From positions 1,558,501 through 1,622,500 of the forward strand of contig CM060891.1 in assembly GCA_030762935.1 (NCBI GenBank): a stretch of 64,000 nucleotides of DNA. The letters are read 5' to 3'. Positions within the stretch are counted from its first letter, which is position 1. Each line of letters begins with the position of its first letter. The translations under genes were made by a program, and so were the position numbers. A model generated the notes under the pieces. The model ran no database searches and was not told where the DNA came from. It was given only the letters and a program-made list of their open reading frames with translations. Source of the DNA: Hymenopus coronatus. Its lineage: Eukaryota > Arthropoda > Insecta > Mantodea > Hymenopodidae. Of the stretch, positions 12,029 through 24,000 are shown piece after piece.

Positions 12029-12699
12029 ATTTCTCTACATCTGTGTAACAAATTATTTTTGAAAAGCTTATTGTTCTATTTACTTAATGCTAATCCAGAT
12101 ATTATTTGCTTCGTTCGGAATAAGATAGGCTAAAGCGATAGTCAAATGTTTTAAAAGCTGGTCGCTATATGGTTTAAATCGTTTCTTTTCATTGCAGGGG
12201 TTGACAAATTCCCGTAAGAAATATTTGTTAAGTATTTTAAAACTGAAAGCAATAACAAGGAAAATCTCAAAAGTGTCAACGCCAGGAAAATAATGTGTAC
12301 TATAACATAAAGTGTGTTTGGTAGGTTCTTGTCCATCTCTTGCATGCAACGCTCATCCAGAGTAAAGATATTCCCACAAAATTCAAGATATACATTTTAT
12401 GTCTGATGTAAATATCCTTTATTTTAATCAAATCGTTAGAACCAGTTTTTACAAAATCAAAATGTTCGTGTCGCATATTAAACTTAAATTCTAAGTTTGG
12501 TATTTTAACGATTCTTCGCTTTTGAGTTAGGTATTGTGTTCACAGACACACGGACCTTTTTCTAAAAATGTTTTTTTTTTATATACTGGGGACCCTAAAA
12601 GGTGCATTTCCAATGAAATCTCGGTATTGAATTTTTGGTTGCAATACAATAGGTAGCTTCTCTATACACTATGTACATAGTACTACGTGTAGAGAAAGT
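12029..12699 (-). mobile_element. Element D, inverted neighbour copy
   Basis: It starts ATTTCTCTACA and ends AGAGAAAGT at 12691-12699, preceded by the hallmark TATACACTATGTACATAG. It contains AAGCGATAGTCAAATGTT, GGGTTGACAAATTCCC and TTCCAATGAAATCTCGG. Several internal blocks are shortened relative to the 812-bp copy at 26429. Confidence 0.8.
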
Positions 12700-12929
12700 A
12701 AACACATGTCTGTGTATTCTTGTTAATGAAATGTCTTAACAACAGCGAATAAGATTTTGTAAAGAGAGAGAATGTACTGAGCATATGACATTTAAACTCT
12801 GATCGAGATGGCTTGCCTGTTGAAGCCCAGGACAATGCACCTGCAAGAAAGCAGTTCTGGTGGCACGAAAACATAACCTTACTTTTATACGCTTCATTTC
12901 GTCAATACAGGAAACTGTTGTCTTACATT

Positions 12930-13440
12930 CACATGGCTCTCTCTCTCTACCTATTCTGCAATAAATTATTCTCATAAAATGTATTCTTCTATTTACTTGA
13001 TACTACTTACTTCTTGTAAGTAGAAGGGAAATAAGAGAATACACTAGGCTAAAGTGATAGCCAAATCTTTTAAAAGTTTGTCACAATGTGGTTGACATTT
13101 ACATGGGGAGAGGTTGAAAAATTCCTGAGTGACAAAAATGTTAGTATTTTAAAATTTAAACCGTAAAAAGCAATATCTCGGAAATCATTAACTCCATAAA
13201 AAATAAAGTTTGTCAATCTCTAACAATTTACTAGTTATACAAAAGTCGTTCAGAGCTTATTGGCAGAAAACTCAAATTAGATATACGTTTTATTTGTCAT
13301 AAAAGTATCTTTAAGATACAATATTTTAATCAAATATTTAGAGTTGCTTATGATAAAAACATTTCGACAAATATTTCACATAAAGGATAGTTTTGTGTGG
13401 AAGATGCAGAAATTAAATATCAAGTTTGGTAATTAACCGA
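12930..13440 (-). mobile_element. Element D, truncated copy
   Basis: It begins near CACATGGCTCTCTCTCTACC and carries GGCTAAAGTGATAGCCAAAT, GAGGTTGAAAAATTCC, TTTTAATCAAATATTTAGAG and TCAAGTTTGGTAATTAACCG. It breaks off just before the plus-orientation copy at 13446. Confidence 0.75.
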
Positions 13441-13597
13441 TGTTAACTTTCTCTACATGGGTAGAAAAGTATTACATTCCGCCCAAAAAGTCAATATCAA
13501 GATTTCACTGGAAATGCAACTTTTAGGGTCCCCTAAATCCCCCCAAAAAGCATTTTAGAAAAAGTTCCGCGCGCCTGCGTGTGTAATATTCAAAAAC

Positions 13598-15049
13598 AAA
13601 ACATCAAACTTGATTACTGCGCCTGGCAAATAGCCATGGTGTAACAAAACATCAAACTTGATTACTGCGCCTGGCAAATAGCCATCATGTAACAAAACAT
13701 CAAACTTGATTACTGCACCTGGCAAATAGCCATGCTGTAACAAAACATCAAACTTGATTACTGCACCTAGCAAACAGCCATGGTGTAACAAAACATCAAA
13801 GTTGATTACTGCACCTGGCAAATAGCCATGGTGTAACAAAACATCAAACTTGATTACTGCACCTGGCAAATAGCCATGGTGTAACAAAACATCAAACTTG
13901 ATTACTGCACCTAGCAAATAGCCATGGTGTAACAAAACATCAAACTTGATTACTGCACCTGGCAAATAGCCATGATGCAACAAAACATCAAACTTGATTA
14001 CTGCACCTGGCAAATAGCCATGGTGCAACAAAACATCAAACTTAATTACTGCACCTGGCAAATAGCCATGATGTAACAAAACATCAAACTTGATTTACTG
14101 CACCTGGCAAATAGCCATCATGTAACAAAACATCAAACTTGATTACTGCACCTGGCAAATAGCCATCATGTAACAAAACATCAAACTTGATTACTGCACC
14201 TGACAAATAGCCATGATGTAACAAAACATCAAACTTGATTACTGCACCTGGCAAATAGCCATGGTGTAACAAAACATCAAACTTAATTACTGCACCTGGC
14301 AAATAGCCATGATGTAACAAAACATCAAACTTGATTACTGCACCTGGCAAATAGCCATGATGTAACAAAACATCAAACTTGATTACTGCACCTGGCAAAT
14401 AGCCATGGTGTAACAAAACATCAAACTTGATTACTGCACCTGGCAAATAGCCATGGTGTAACAAAACATCAAACTTGATTACTGCACCTGGCAAATAGCC
14501 ATCATGTAACAAAACATCAAACTTGATTACTGCACCTGGCAAATAGCCATCATGTAACAAAACATCAAACTTGATTACTGCACCTGGCACATAGCCATCA
14601 TGTAACAAAACATCAAACTTGATTACTGCACCTGGCAAATAGCCATGATGTAACAAAACATCAAACTTGATTACTGCACCTGGCAAATAGCCATGATGTA
14701 ACAAAACATCAAACTTGATTACTGCACCTGGCAAATATCCATGATGTAACAAAACATCAAACTTGATTACTGCGCCTGGCAAATAGCCATGATGTAACAA
14801 AACATCAAACTTGATTACTGCACCTGGCAAATATCCATGATGTAACAAAACATCAAACTTGATTACTGCGCCTGGCAAATAGCCATGATGTAACAAAACA
14901 TCAAACTTGATTACTGCACCTGGCAAATAGCCATGATGTAACAAAACATCAAACTTGATTACTGCGCCTGGCAAATAGCCATGATGTAACAAAACATCAA
15001 ACTTGATTACTGCACCTGGCAAATAGCCATGGTGTAACAAAACATCAAA
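13598..15049. repeat. 48-bp minisatellite inside element D, about 30 units
   Basis: The unit reads AAACATCAAACTTGATTACT, GCACCTGGCAAATAGCC, then ATGATGTAACA with small variants (ATGG, ATCATG, GCGCC). One unit near 14094 has an extra T, which breaks the otherwise continuous minus-strand frame (repeating HHGYLPGAVIKFDVLL) into 174- and 318-codon pieces. The frame is open because 48 is divisible by three. Units are nearly identical, suggesting recent homogenisation. Confidence 0.97.
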
Positions 15050-15376
15050 TTACTCTGTACATGAAAATCTTTCCAAAAGTTCCATTTTCCCAAAGATCGC
15101 TCTAAGGATTTTGATTACAATGCATTAATACGTTTTTATGGCAAATAAAATTTTTGAGTTTTCAGGGAACCTGTTCATTCTGGATCACTTTTGTGTAACT
15201 GATAAACCGTAAGAGAGAAAAACTTAGATCTCGTTAAAAGACACAATTTATGTTATATAGGACTTTTTTATGAATAAACAATGTCCAAGACATTGCTTGT
15301 TATTTGGTTTCAATTTTAAGATCGCAACTTAAACTTTTCTCAAACGGAAATTTGTCAGCTCACGTCTTGCAAAGAG

Positions 15377-15972
15377 AACGAATAGCGCTTGGATTTCAAA
15401 AACACTTGACGATCACTTCATCCGAGTGTACTCCCTCTACTCACAAAGAAGCAAGTAATAAGACAACTTCTGTTAACGAATAGCGCTTGGGTTTCAAAAA
15501 CATTTGACTATCACTTTATCCTAGTGTATTCCCCTCTACTTACAAGGAAGCAAGTAATAAGACAACTTCTGTTAACGAATAGCGCTTGGGTTTCAAAAAC
15601 ATTTGACTATCACTTTATCCTAGTGTATTCCCCTCTACTTACAAGGAAGCAAGTAATAAGACAACTTCTGTTAACGAATAGCGCTTGGGTTTCAAAAACA
15701 TTTGACTATCACTTTATCCTAGTGTATTCCCCTCTACTTACAAGGAAGCAAGTAATAAGACAACTTCTGTTAACGAATAGCGCTTGGGTTTCAAAAACAT
15801 TTGACTATCACTTTATCCTAGTGTATTCCCCTCTACTTACAAGGAAGCAAGTAATAAGACAACTTCTGTTAACGAATAGCGCTTGGGTTTCAAAAACATT
15901 TGACTATCACTTTATCCTAGTGTATTCCCTTCTACTTACAAGGAAGCAAGTAATAAGACAACTTCTGTTAAC
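15377..15972. repeat. 99-bp tandem repeat inside element D, six units
   Basis: Units start AACGAATAGCGCTTGG at 15377, 15475, 15574, 15673, 15772 and 15871. The first is 98 bp and more divergent; the others are almost identical. Most of the unit is ordinary element D sequence (TTTGACTATCACTTTATCC through AAGACAACTTCTGTTAACG). The array is therefore a local amplification of the element's own body. Confidence 0.97.
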
Positions 15973-16052
15973 GTTTATCTCGATTATCATTAAGTAGAGA
16001 GAAGCATAAACTGTTGTAAGAATAATTTTGTTGCAGAACATGTAGAGAAAGT

Positions 16053-16282
16053 CACGTGAATGGAATATCACATTTTCTAAAAATGCTTTCTTCGTTGAGG
16101 GGTGCCAGAAGTTGGATATTTGGTGTGGCATGTTTTAGAGTAGACTTACGCAAGAAGCACCAGGAGCAGTGAAAGTTTGCCGCTGCCATAGCAACTGGAA
16201 CATTCCATGCGTAGGGGTGCACGCTCAGGAACCAGCGCGTCGCTTGTGTCTTGTTAACAACCCAAACAATAAATACGTGGGT
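16053..16282. other. No recognised feature
   Basis: Sequence after the element D end. It keeps the extra-terminal block TCACGTGAATGGAA seen beside other copies, followed by TTTTCTAAAAATGCTTTCTT, which resembles an internal element D block. The remainder is not recognised. An 80-codon minus-strand frame has no domain. Confidence 0.4.
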
Positions 16283-16345
16283 CATCCACACCACCTTACT
16301 CTATTTCTCAACGTAATATCCATTCTGTGTATTGTCAGGTGGTAC
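16283..16345 (+). repeat. Left arm of an inverted repeat flanking the mariner relic
   Basis: ACCTTACTCTATTTCTCAAC here matches the reverse complement of about 16735-16797, which reads ACCTTACTCTGTTTCTGAAC. Both arms also share ATTGTCA followed by GTGGTA. The arms bracket the transposase relic, as terminal or subterminal inverted repeats would. Identity is moderate and the exact ends are unclear. Confidence 0.5.
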
Positions 16346-16389
16346 ACATGTTACCCTCTTCCACCGCTAAACATCTGAGCCAAGATGTT

Positions 16390-16665
16390 GAGGTCTTCAT
16401 GGCTGGCAAATCTTTTCCATCCAAAAAGTTTTGTACGGTGTCCAAAGTGAAACACCGGTTTTTCTGAATTCTTTTATCAACATTTACTTTCAACTGGTCC
16501 ATAACGGTTGATGAACGGTCTTTATCGTACACACTGTTATGTTCTTCCTTGATTACTCGTAAATTATGTGTCATTTCCTCACTGAAGACTCGTTCATTGC
16601 ATTATCACCATAGACTTCCATTACTTTCCTATAACATTCGATTGGCCGAATATTTTGGGCATTTA
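16390..16665 (-). pseudogene. Mariner-family transposase N-terminal relic
   Basis: The minus strand encodes NIRPIE, then VMEVYGDNAMNESSVRK near 16584-16627, and in another frame DKDRSSTVMDQLKVNVDKRI followed by CFTLDTV. These match the N-terminal DNA-binding part of mariner transposases: a helix-turn-helix around VYGDNAMNE, an expected Trp after VRK, a linker containing an RSGRPS-like motif, and the second helix-turn-helix beginning VDxxIxxNRRFT. Here the Trp codon is TGA, other stops follow, and a frameshift separates the two parts. The DDD/DDE catalytic core is absent. It is a dead fragment. Confidence 0.7.
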
Positions 16666-16734
16666 AAAAAAAAACAGCAAAAAAACGAATAAATTCTTTG
16701 GCGGTAGAAAAGTATAACATCTGCATTGAAAAAC

Positions 16735-16797
16735 CGATACCACGTGACAATAAATACCTTGATATCGATGTTCAGAAACAGAGTAAGGTAGTGTAAC
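16735..16797 (-). repeat. Right arm of the inverted repeat flanking the mariner relic
   Basis: Partner of the arm at 16283-16345, in inverted orientation about 70 bp beyond the transposase relic. The pairing supports a collapsed mariner-like element of about 0.5 kb that has lost its catalytic core. Confidence 0.5.
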
Positions 16798-16889
16798 TTT
16801 GTAAATAGAGTTTTGTGTTTATTACTTCCGTTATTGTTTAGTTGTGTCACTTTCTGGATGGTCCTCGTATAATATTTGAAATGGGAGTT

Positions 16890-17069
16890 GGGAAGTTGTC
16901 TTGTTGAACTCGTTCTTTAAGGTAATCCCAGTCCGTCGGTCACTTTGTTGGTAAGTTGTCTTGTTGAACTCGTTCTTTAAGGTAATCCCAGTCAGTCGGT
17001 CACTTTGTTGGGAAGTTGTCTTGTTGAACTCGTTCTTTAAGGTAAACCCAGTCAGTCGGTCACTTTGTT
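16890..17069. repeat. Three exact-length 60-bp tandem repeats
   Basis: Units begin at 16890, 16950 and 17010 with GGAAGTTGTCTTGTTGAACT and contain CGTTCTTTAAGGTAA and CAGTCGGTCACTTTGTT. They differ at only a few positions. The complementary string GTTACCTTAAAGAAGGAG recurs at about 17494, so part of the unit exists as an inverted single copy nearby. Confidence 0.95.
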
Positions 17070-18007
17070 GGGAAGTCGCCAAACTTATATGTAATTAATT
17101 GTTTGTGGTTTGGACCTCTCCATCTTTGAGATTTCAGTCAGAAGAGAGCCTCAAACCTGAACTCAACAAGATCTTCGTGTTGTTATATTAAGGTCCCACC
17201 AATAATATGTGTTTTATTGTTATAACTAGCTGAAGAACTGAATGATACAACCGGAATTTGAACACGGTTCTCACGCACATGTTGTCACAGTAGCTCAGTG
17301 GCTAGAGCAACTGCGGGACAGACAGAACTTCATCATCTCTAGGCTGAGGAATCACAACATGGGGCACAAAATGTTCATGTATGTTGGTGCACCACCCCAT
17401 ATCTACATCCCTGCAGAACAGTTAATTACACACTTCCCAACATGTGGCCTCCGCGATCTCCAGATCGGAATACGACCGACTTATGGTCGTGAGGTTACCT
17501 TAAAGAAGGAGTTTTTGTGACAAATCCTACATTTCCACTGCAATTGAAAGATGCCATCAAGCAAGGAATTTCCAATATTCCAAGATGCTATTATCTGCTA
17601 AATGCTGGGTATGGAGTTGCAGACAGAATATTGAACAAGAGAACGGCGCACATCTTCCCAACTCCATTGTTTTGCAAAAACCAATGTGGTATCCCCGTTC
17701 TCAAAAATATACGGGTTTAATGTTTGAAGGACCCCAAATATTTAAGGTCATTATAATATTAAAATGTTAGGGAGATAAGTGTAGTGAGTTTGGTGTTGCC
17801 AATTACTGTATATGTGTAGACTGGAGGCTAGCTGCACTTTGCTATCTGACTACAATGGTAGTGCTGCTAGGCGCTAAGAATGAAACAGGCATCAGACCTT
17901 GTTGCCCACAACATACCGTAAAGTTGTGTTTTAATGGCAATTCGTAGTCAAGTCAAAGAATGAAATTAAATTTGTTTTCTTGTAAGCAGATCTTGCGCAC
18001 AGAGACA
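17070..18007. other. Unique spacer with a tRNA-like relic
   Basis: At 17284-17330 the plus strand carries CAGTAGCTCAGTGGCTAGAG, which matches an RNA polymerase III A-box and tRNA D-arm, but no matching B-box or acceptor stem follows. It is probably a decayed tRNA-derived SINE head. Open frames of 92 and 67 codons lack recognised motifs. Nothing else can be supported before the 39-bp array. Confidence 0.45.
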
Positions 18008-21000
18008 AAGAGAAAACATGGCCAATAATACTACAGACTTGTAACAAAGAGAAAATATGGCCAATACTACTACAGACTTGTAACAAAGAGAAAACATGGC
18101 CAATAATACTACAGACTTGTAACAAACAGAAAACATGGCCAATAATACTACAGACTTGTAGCAAAGAGACAACATGGCCAATAATACTACAGACTTGTAG
18201 CAAAGAGAAAACATGGTAAATAATACCACAGACTTGTAACAAAGAGAAAACATGGCCAATAATACTACAGACTTGTAACAAAGAGAAAATATGGCCAATA
18301 ATACTACAGACTTGTAACAAAGAGAAAACATGGCCAATAATACTATAGACTTGTAACAAAGAGAAAACATGGCCAATAATACTACAGACTTGTAACAAAG
18401 AGAAAACATGGCCAATAATACTACAGACTTGTAACAAGGAGAAAACATGGCCAATAATACTACAGACTTGCAACAAAGCGAATACATGGCCAATAATACT
18501 ACAGACTTGTAACAAAGAGAAAACATGGCCAATAATACTACAGACTTGTAACAAAGAGAAAACATGGCCAATAATACTACAGACTTGTAACAAAGAGACA
18601 ACATGGCCAATAATACTACAGACTTGTAACAAAGAGAAAACATGGCCAATAATACTACAGACTTGTAACAAAGAGAAAACATGGCCAATAATACTACAGA
18701 CTTGTAACAAACAGAAAACATGGCCAACGATACTACAGACTTGTAACAAAGAGACAACATGGCCAATAATACTACAGACTTGTAACAAAGATACAACATG
18801 GTCAATAATACTACAGGCTTGTAACAAAGAGACAACATGGCCAATAATACTACAGACTTGTAACAAGGAGAAAACATGGCCAATAATACTACAGACTTGT
18901 AACAAAGAGAAAACATGGCCAATAATACTACAGACTTGTAACAAAGAGAAAACATGGCCAATAATACTACAGACTTGTAACAAAGAGAAAACATGGCCAA
19001 TAATACTACAGACTTGTAACAAACAGAAAACATGGCCAATAATACTACAGACTTGTAGCAAAGAGAAAACATGGCCAATAATACTACAGACTTGTAGCAA
19101 AGAGAAAACATGGCCAATAATACTACAGACTTGTAACAAAGAGACAACATGGCCAATAATACTACAGACTTGTAACAACGAGACAACATGGCCAATAATA
19201 CTACAGACTTGTAACAAAGAGAGAACATGGCCAATAATACTACAGACTTGTAACAAAGAGAAAACATGGCCAATAATACTACAAACTTGTAACAAAGAGA
19301 AAACATGGCCAATAATACTACAGACTTGTAACAAAGAGACAACATGGCCAATAATACTACAGACTTGTAACAAAGAGAAAACATGGCCAATAATACTACA
19401 GACTTGTAACAAAGAGAAAACATGGCCAATAATACTACAGACTTGTAACAAACAGACAACATGGCCAATAATACTACAGACTTGTAACAAACAGAAAACA
19501 TGGCCAATAATACTACAGACTTGTAACAAACAGAAAACATGGCCAATAATACTACAGACTTGTAACAAAGAGAAAACATGGCCAATAATACTACCGACTT
19601 GTAACAAAGAGAAAACATAGCCAATAATACTACAGACTTGTAACAAACAGACAACATGGCCAATAATACTACAGACTTGTAACAAAGAGAAAACATGGCC
19701 AATAATACTACAGACTTGTAACAAAGAGAAAACATGGCCAATAATACTACAGACTTGTAACAAACAGACAACATGGCCAATAACACTACAGACTTGTAAC
19801 AAAGAGAAAACATGGCCAATAACACTACAGACTTGTAACAAAGAGAAAACATGGCCAACACTACTACAGACTTATAACAAAATAAAAACATGGCCAATAA
19901 TACTACAGACTTGTAACAAACAGAAAACATGGCCAATAATACTACAGACTTGTAACAAAGAGAAAACATGGCCGATAATACTACAGACTTGTAACAAAGA
20001 GAAAACATGGCCAATAACACTACAGACTTGCAACAAAGAGAAAACATGGGCAATAATACTACAGACTTGTAACAATGAGAAAACATGGCCAATAACACTA
20101 CAGCTTTGTAACAAACAGAAAACATGGCCAATAACACTACAGACTTGTAACACAGAGAAAACATGGCCAATAATACTACAGACTTGTAACAAAGAGACAA
20201 CATGGCCAATAATACTACAGACTTGTAGCAAAGAGAAAACATGGCCAATAATACTACAGACTTGTAACAAAGAGACAACATGGCCAATAATACTACAGAC
20301 TTGTAACAAAGAGAAAACATGGCCAATAATACTACAGACTTGTAACAAAGAGAAAACATGGCCAATAATACTACAGACTTGTAACAAAGAGAAAACACGG
20401 CCAATAATACTACAGACTTGTAACAAAGAGAAAACATGGCCAATAATACTACAGACTTGTAACAAAGAGTCAACATGGCCAATAATACTACAGACTTGTA
20501 ACAAAGAGAAAACATGGCCAATAACACTACAGACTTGTAACAAAGAGAAAACATGCCCGATAATACTACAGACTTGTAACAAAGAGAAAACATGGTAAAT
20601 AACACTACAGACTTGCAACAAAGAGAAAACATGGCCAATAATACTACAGACTTGTAACAAAGAGACAACATGGCCAATAATACTACAGACTTGTAACAAA
20701 GAGAAAACATGGCCAATAATACTACAGACTTGTAACAAAGAGAAAACATGGCCAATAATACTACAGACTTGTAACAAAGAGACAACATGGCCAATAATAC
20801 TACAGACTTGTAACAAAGAGAAAACATGGCCAATAATACTACAGACTTGTAACAAAGAGACAACATGGCCAATAACACTATAGACTTGCAACAAAGAGAA
20901 AACATGGCCAATAATACTACAGACTTGTAACAAAGAGAAAACATGGCCAATAATACTACAGACTTGTAACAAAGAGAAAATATGGCCAATAATACTACAG

Positions 21001-24000
21001 ACTTGTAACAAAGAGACAACATGGCCAATAATACTACAGACTTGGAACAAAGAGACAACATGGCCAATAACACTACAGACTTGTAACAAACAGACAACAT
21101 GGCCAATAATACTACAGACTTGTTTAAAAAGAGACAACATGGCCAGTCACACTACAGACTTGTAACAAAGAGACAACATGGCCAATAATACTACAGACTT
21201 GTAACAAAGAGACAACATGGCCAATAATACTACAGACTTGTAACAAAGAGAAAACATGGATAATAATACTACAGACTTGTAACAAAGAGACAACATGGCC
21301 AATAATACTACAGACTTGTAACAAAGAGACAACATGGCCAATAGCACTACAGAATTGTAACAAAGAGACAACATGGCCAATAATACTACAGACTTGTAAC
21401 AAAGAGACAACATGGCCAATAACACTACAGACTTGTAACAAAGAGACAACATGGCCAATAATACTACAGACTTGTAACAAACAGACAACATGGCCAATAA
21501 CACTACAGACTTGTAACAAACAGAAAACATGGTCAATAACACTACAGACTTGTAACAAAGAGACAACATGGCCAATAATACTACAGACTTGTAACAAACA
21601 GACAACATGGCCAATAACACTACAGACTTGTAACAAACAGAAAACATGGTCAATAACACTACAGACTTGTAACAAAGAGACAACATGGCCAATAATACTA
21701 CAGACTTGTAACAAAGAGTCAACATGGCCAATAACACTACAGACTTGTAACAAACAGAAAACATGGCCAATAATACTACAGACTTGTAACAAAGAGACAA
21801 CATGGCCAATAACACTATAGACTTGCAACAAAGAGAAAACATGGCCAATAATACTACAGACTTGTAACAAAGAGAAAACATGGCCAATAATACTACAGAC
21901 TTGTAACAAAGAGAAAATATGGCCAATAATACTACAGACTTGTAACAAAGAGACAACATGGCCAATAATACTACAGACTTGTAACAAAGAGACAACATGG
22001 CCAATAACACTACAGACTTGTAACAAAGAGACAACATGGCCAATAATACTACAGACTTGTTTAAAAAGAGACAACATGGCCAGTAACACTACAGACTTGT
22101 AACAAAGAGACAACATGGCCAATAATACTACAGACTTGTAACAAAGAGAAAACATGGATAATAATACTACAGACTTGTAACAAAGAGACAACATGGCCAA
22201 TAATACTACAGACTTGTAACAAAGAGACAACATGGCCAATAACACTACAGACTTGTAACAAACAGAAAACATGGTCAATAACACTACAGACTTGTAACAA
22301 AGAGACAACATGGCCAATAATACTACAGACTTGTAACAAAGAGAAAACATGGCCAATAATACTACAGACTTGTAACAAAGAGAAAACATGGCCAATAATA
22401 CTACAGACTTGTAACAAACAGACAACATGGCCAATAATACTACAGACTTGTAACAAACAGAAAACATGGCCAATAATACTACAGACTTGTAACAAACAGA
22501 AAACATGGCCAATAATACTACAGACTTGTAACAAAGAGAAAACATGGCCAATAATACTACCGACTTGTAACAAAGAGAAAACATAGCCAATAATACTACA
22601 GACTTGTAACAAACAGACAACATGGCCAATAATACTACAGACTTGTAACAAAGAGAAAACATGGCCAATAATACTACAGACTTGTAACAAAGAGAAAACA
22701 TGGCCAATAATACTACAGACTTGTAACAAACAGACAACATGGCCAATAACACTACAGACTTGTAACAAAGAGAAAACATGGCCAATAACACTACAGACTT
22801 GTAACAAAGAGAAAACATGGCCAACACTACTACAGACTTATAACAAACAAAAAACATGGCCAATAATACTACAGACTTGTAACAAACAGAAAACATGGCC
22901 AATAATACTACAGACTTGTAACAAAGAGAAAACATGGCCGATAATACTACAGACTTGTAACAAAGAGAAAACATGGCCAATAACACTACAGACTTGCAAC
23001 AAAGAGAAAACATGGCCAATAACACTACCGACTTGTAACAAAGAGAAAACATAGCCAATAATACTACAGACTTGTAACAAAGAGACAACATGGCCAATAA
23101 TACTACAGACTTGTAACAAAGAGACAACATGGCCAATAATACTACAGACTTCTAACAAACAGAAAACATGGCCAATAACACTACAGACTTGTAACAAAGA
23201 GACAACATGGCCAATAATACTACAGACTTGTAACTAAGAGGAAACATGGCCAATAACACTACAGACTTGTAACAAAGAGACAACATGGCTACCACTATTA
23301 CAGACTTGTAACAAAGAGGAAACATGGCCAATAACACACAGACTTGTAACAAAGAGAAAACATGGCTACCACTACTACAGACTTGTAACAAAGAGGAAAC
23401 ATGGCCAATAACACACAGACTTGTAACAAAGAGAAAACATGGCCAATAATACTACAGACTTGTAACAAAAAGAAAACATGGTCAATAACACTACAGACTT
23501 GTAACAAAGAGACAACATGGCCAATAATACTACGGACTTGTAACAAAGAGAAAACATGGCCAATAATACTACAGACTTGTAACAAAGAGAAAACATGGTC
23601 AATAACACTACAGACTTGTAACAAAGGGGAAACATGGTCAATAATACTACAGACTTGTAACAAAGAGAAAACATGGCCAACACTACTACAGACTTGTAAC
23701 AAAGAGAAAACATGGCCAATAATACTACAGACTTGTAACAAAGAGAAAAGAAGCCAATAATACTACAGACTTGTAACAAAGAGAAAACATGGCCAATAAC
23801 ACTACAGACTTGTAACAAAGAGAAAACAAGCCAATAATACTACAGACTTGTAACAAAGAGAAAACATGGCCAATAACACTACAGACTTGTAACAAAGAGA
23901 AAACAAGCCAATAATACTACAGACTTGTAACAAAGAGAAAACATGGCCAATAACACTACAGACTTGTAACAAAGAGAAAACAAGCCAATAATACTACAGA

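Larger units (their letters stand above)
13446..16052 (+). mobile_element. Element D copy expanded by two internal tandem arrays
   Basis: The copy starts ACTTTCTCTAC (13446-13456) and ends GTAGAGAAAGT (16042-16052), with family blocks in forward order throughout. Unexpanded copies here are about 0.8 kb; this one is 2.6 kb. Two internal segments have been amplified: a 48-bp unit (13598-15049) where other copies have CCAAACTTGGTATTT, and a 99-bp unit (15377-15972) that includes TTTGACTATCACTTTATCC and CTTACAAGGAAGCAAGTAAT. Confidence 0.85.

Noticed and set aside
13555..15040. HHGYLPGAVIKFDVL repeat protein on the minus strand
   Set aside because: It lies inside an element D copy, is produced by a 48-bp period and is broken by an extra T. 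No gene context.
17244..17520. 92-codon frame starting MIQPEFEHGS
   Set aside because: It overlaps a tRNA A-box relic and has no recognised domain; its length is expected by chance.
17966..21106. Minus-strand open frame of 1,046 codons with a 13-residue period
   Set aside because: The 39-bp unit has two stop-free minus frames, so long open frames are automatic. There is no real start context, no non-repeat domain, and overlapping frames are equally open.
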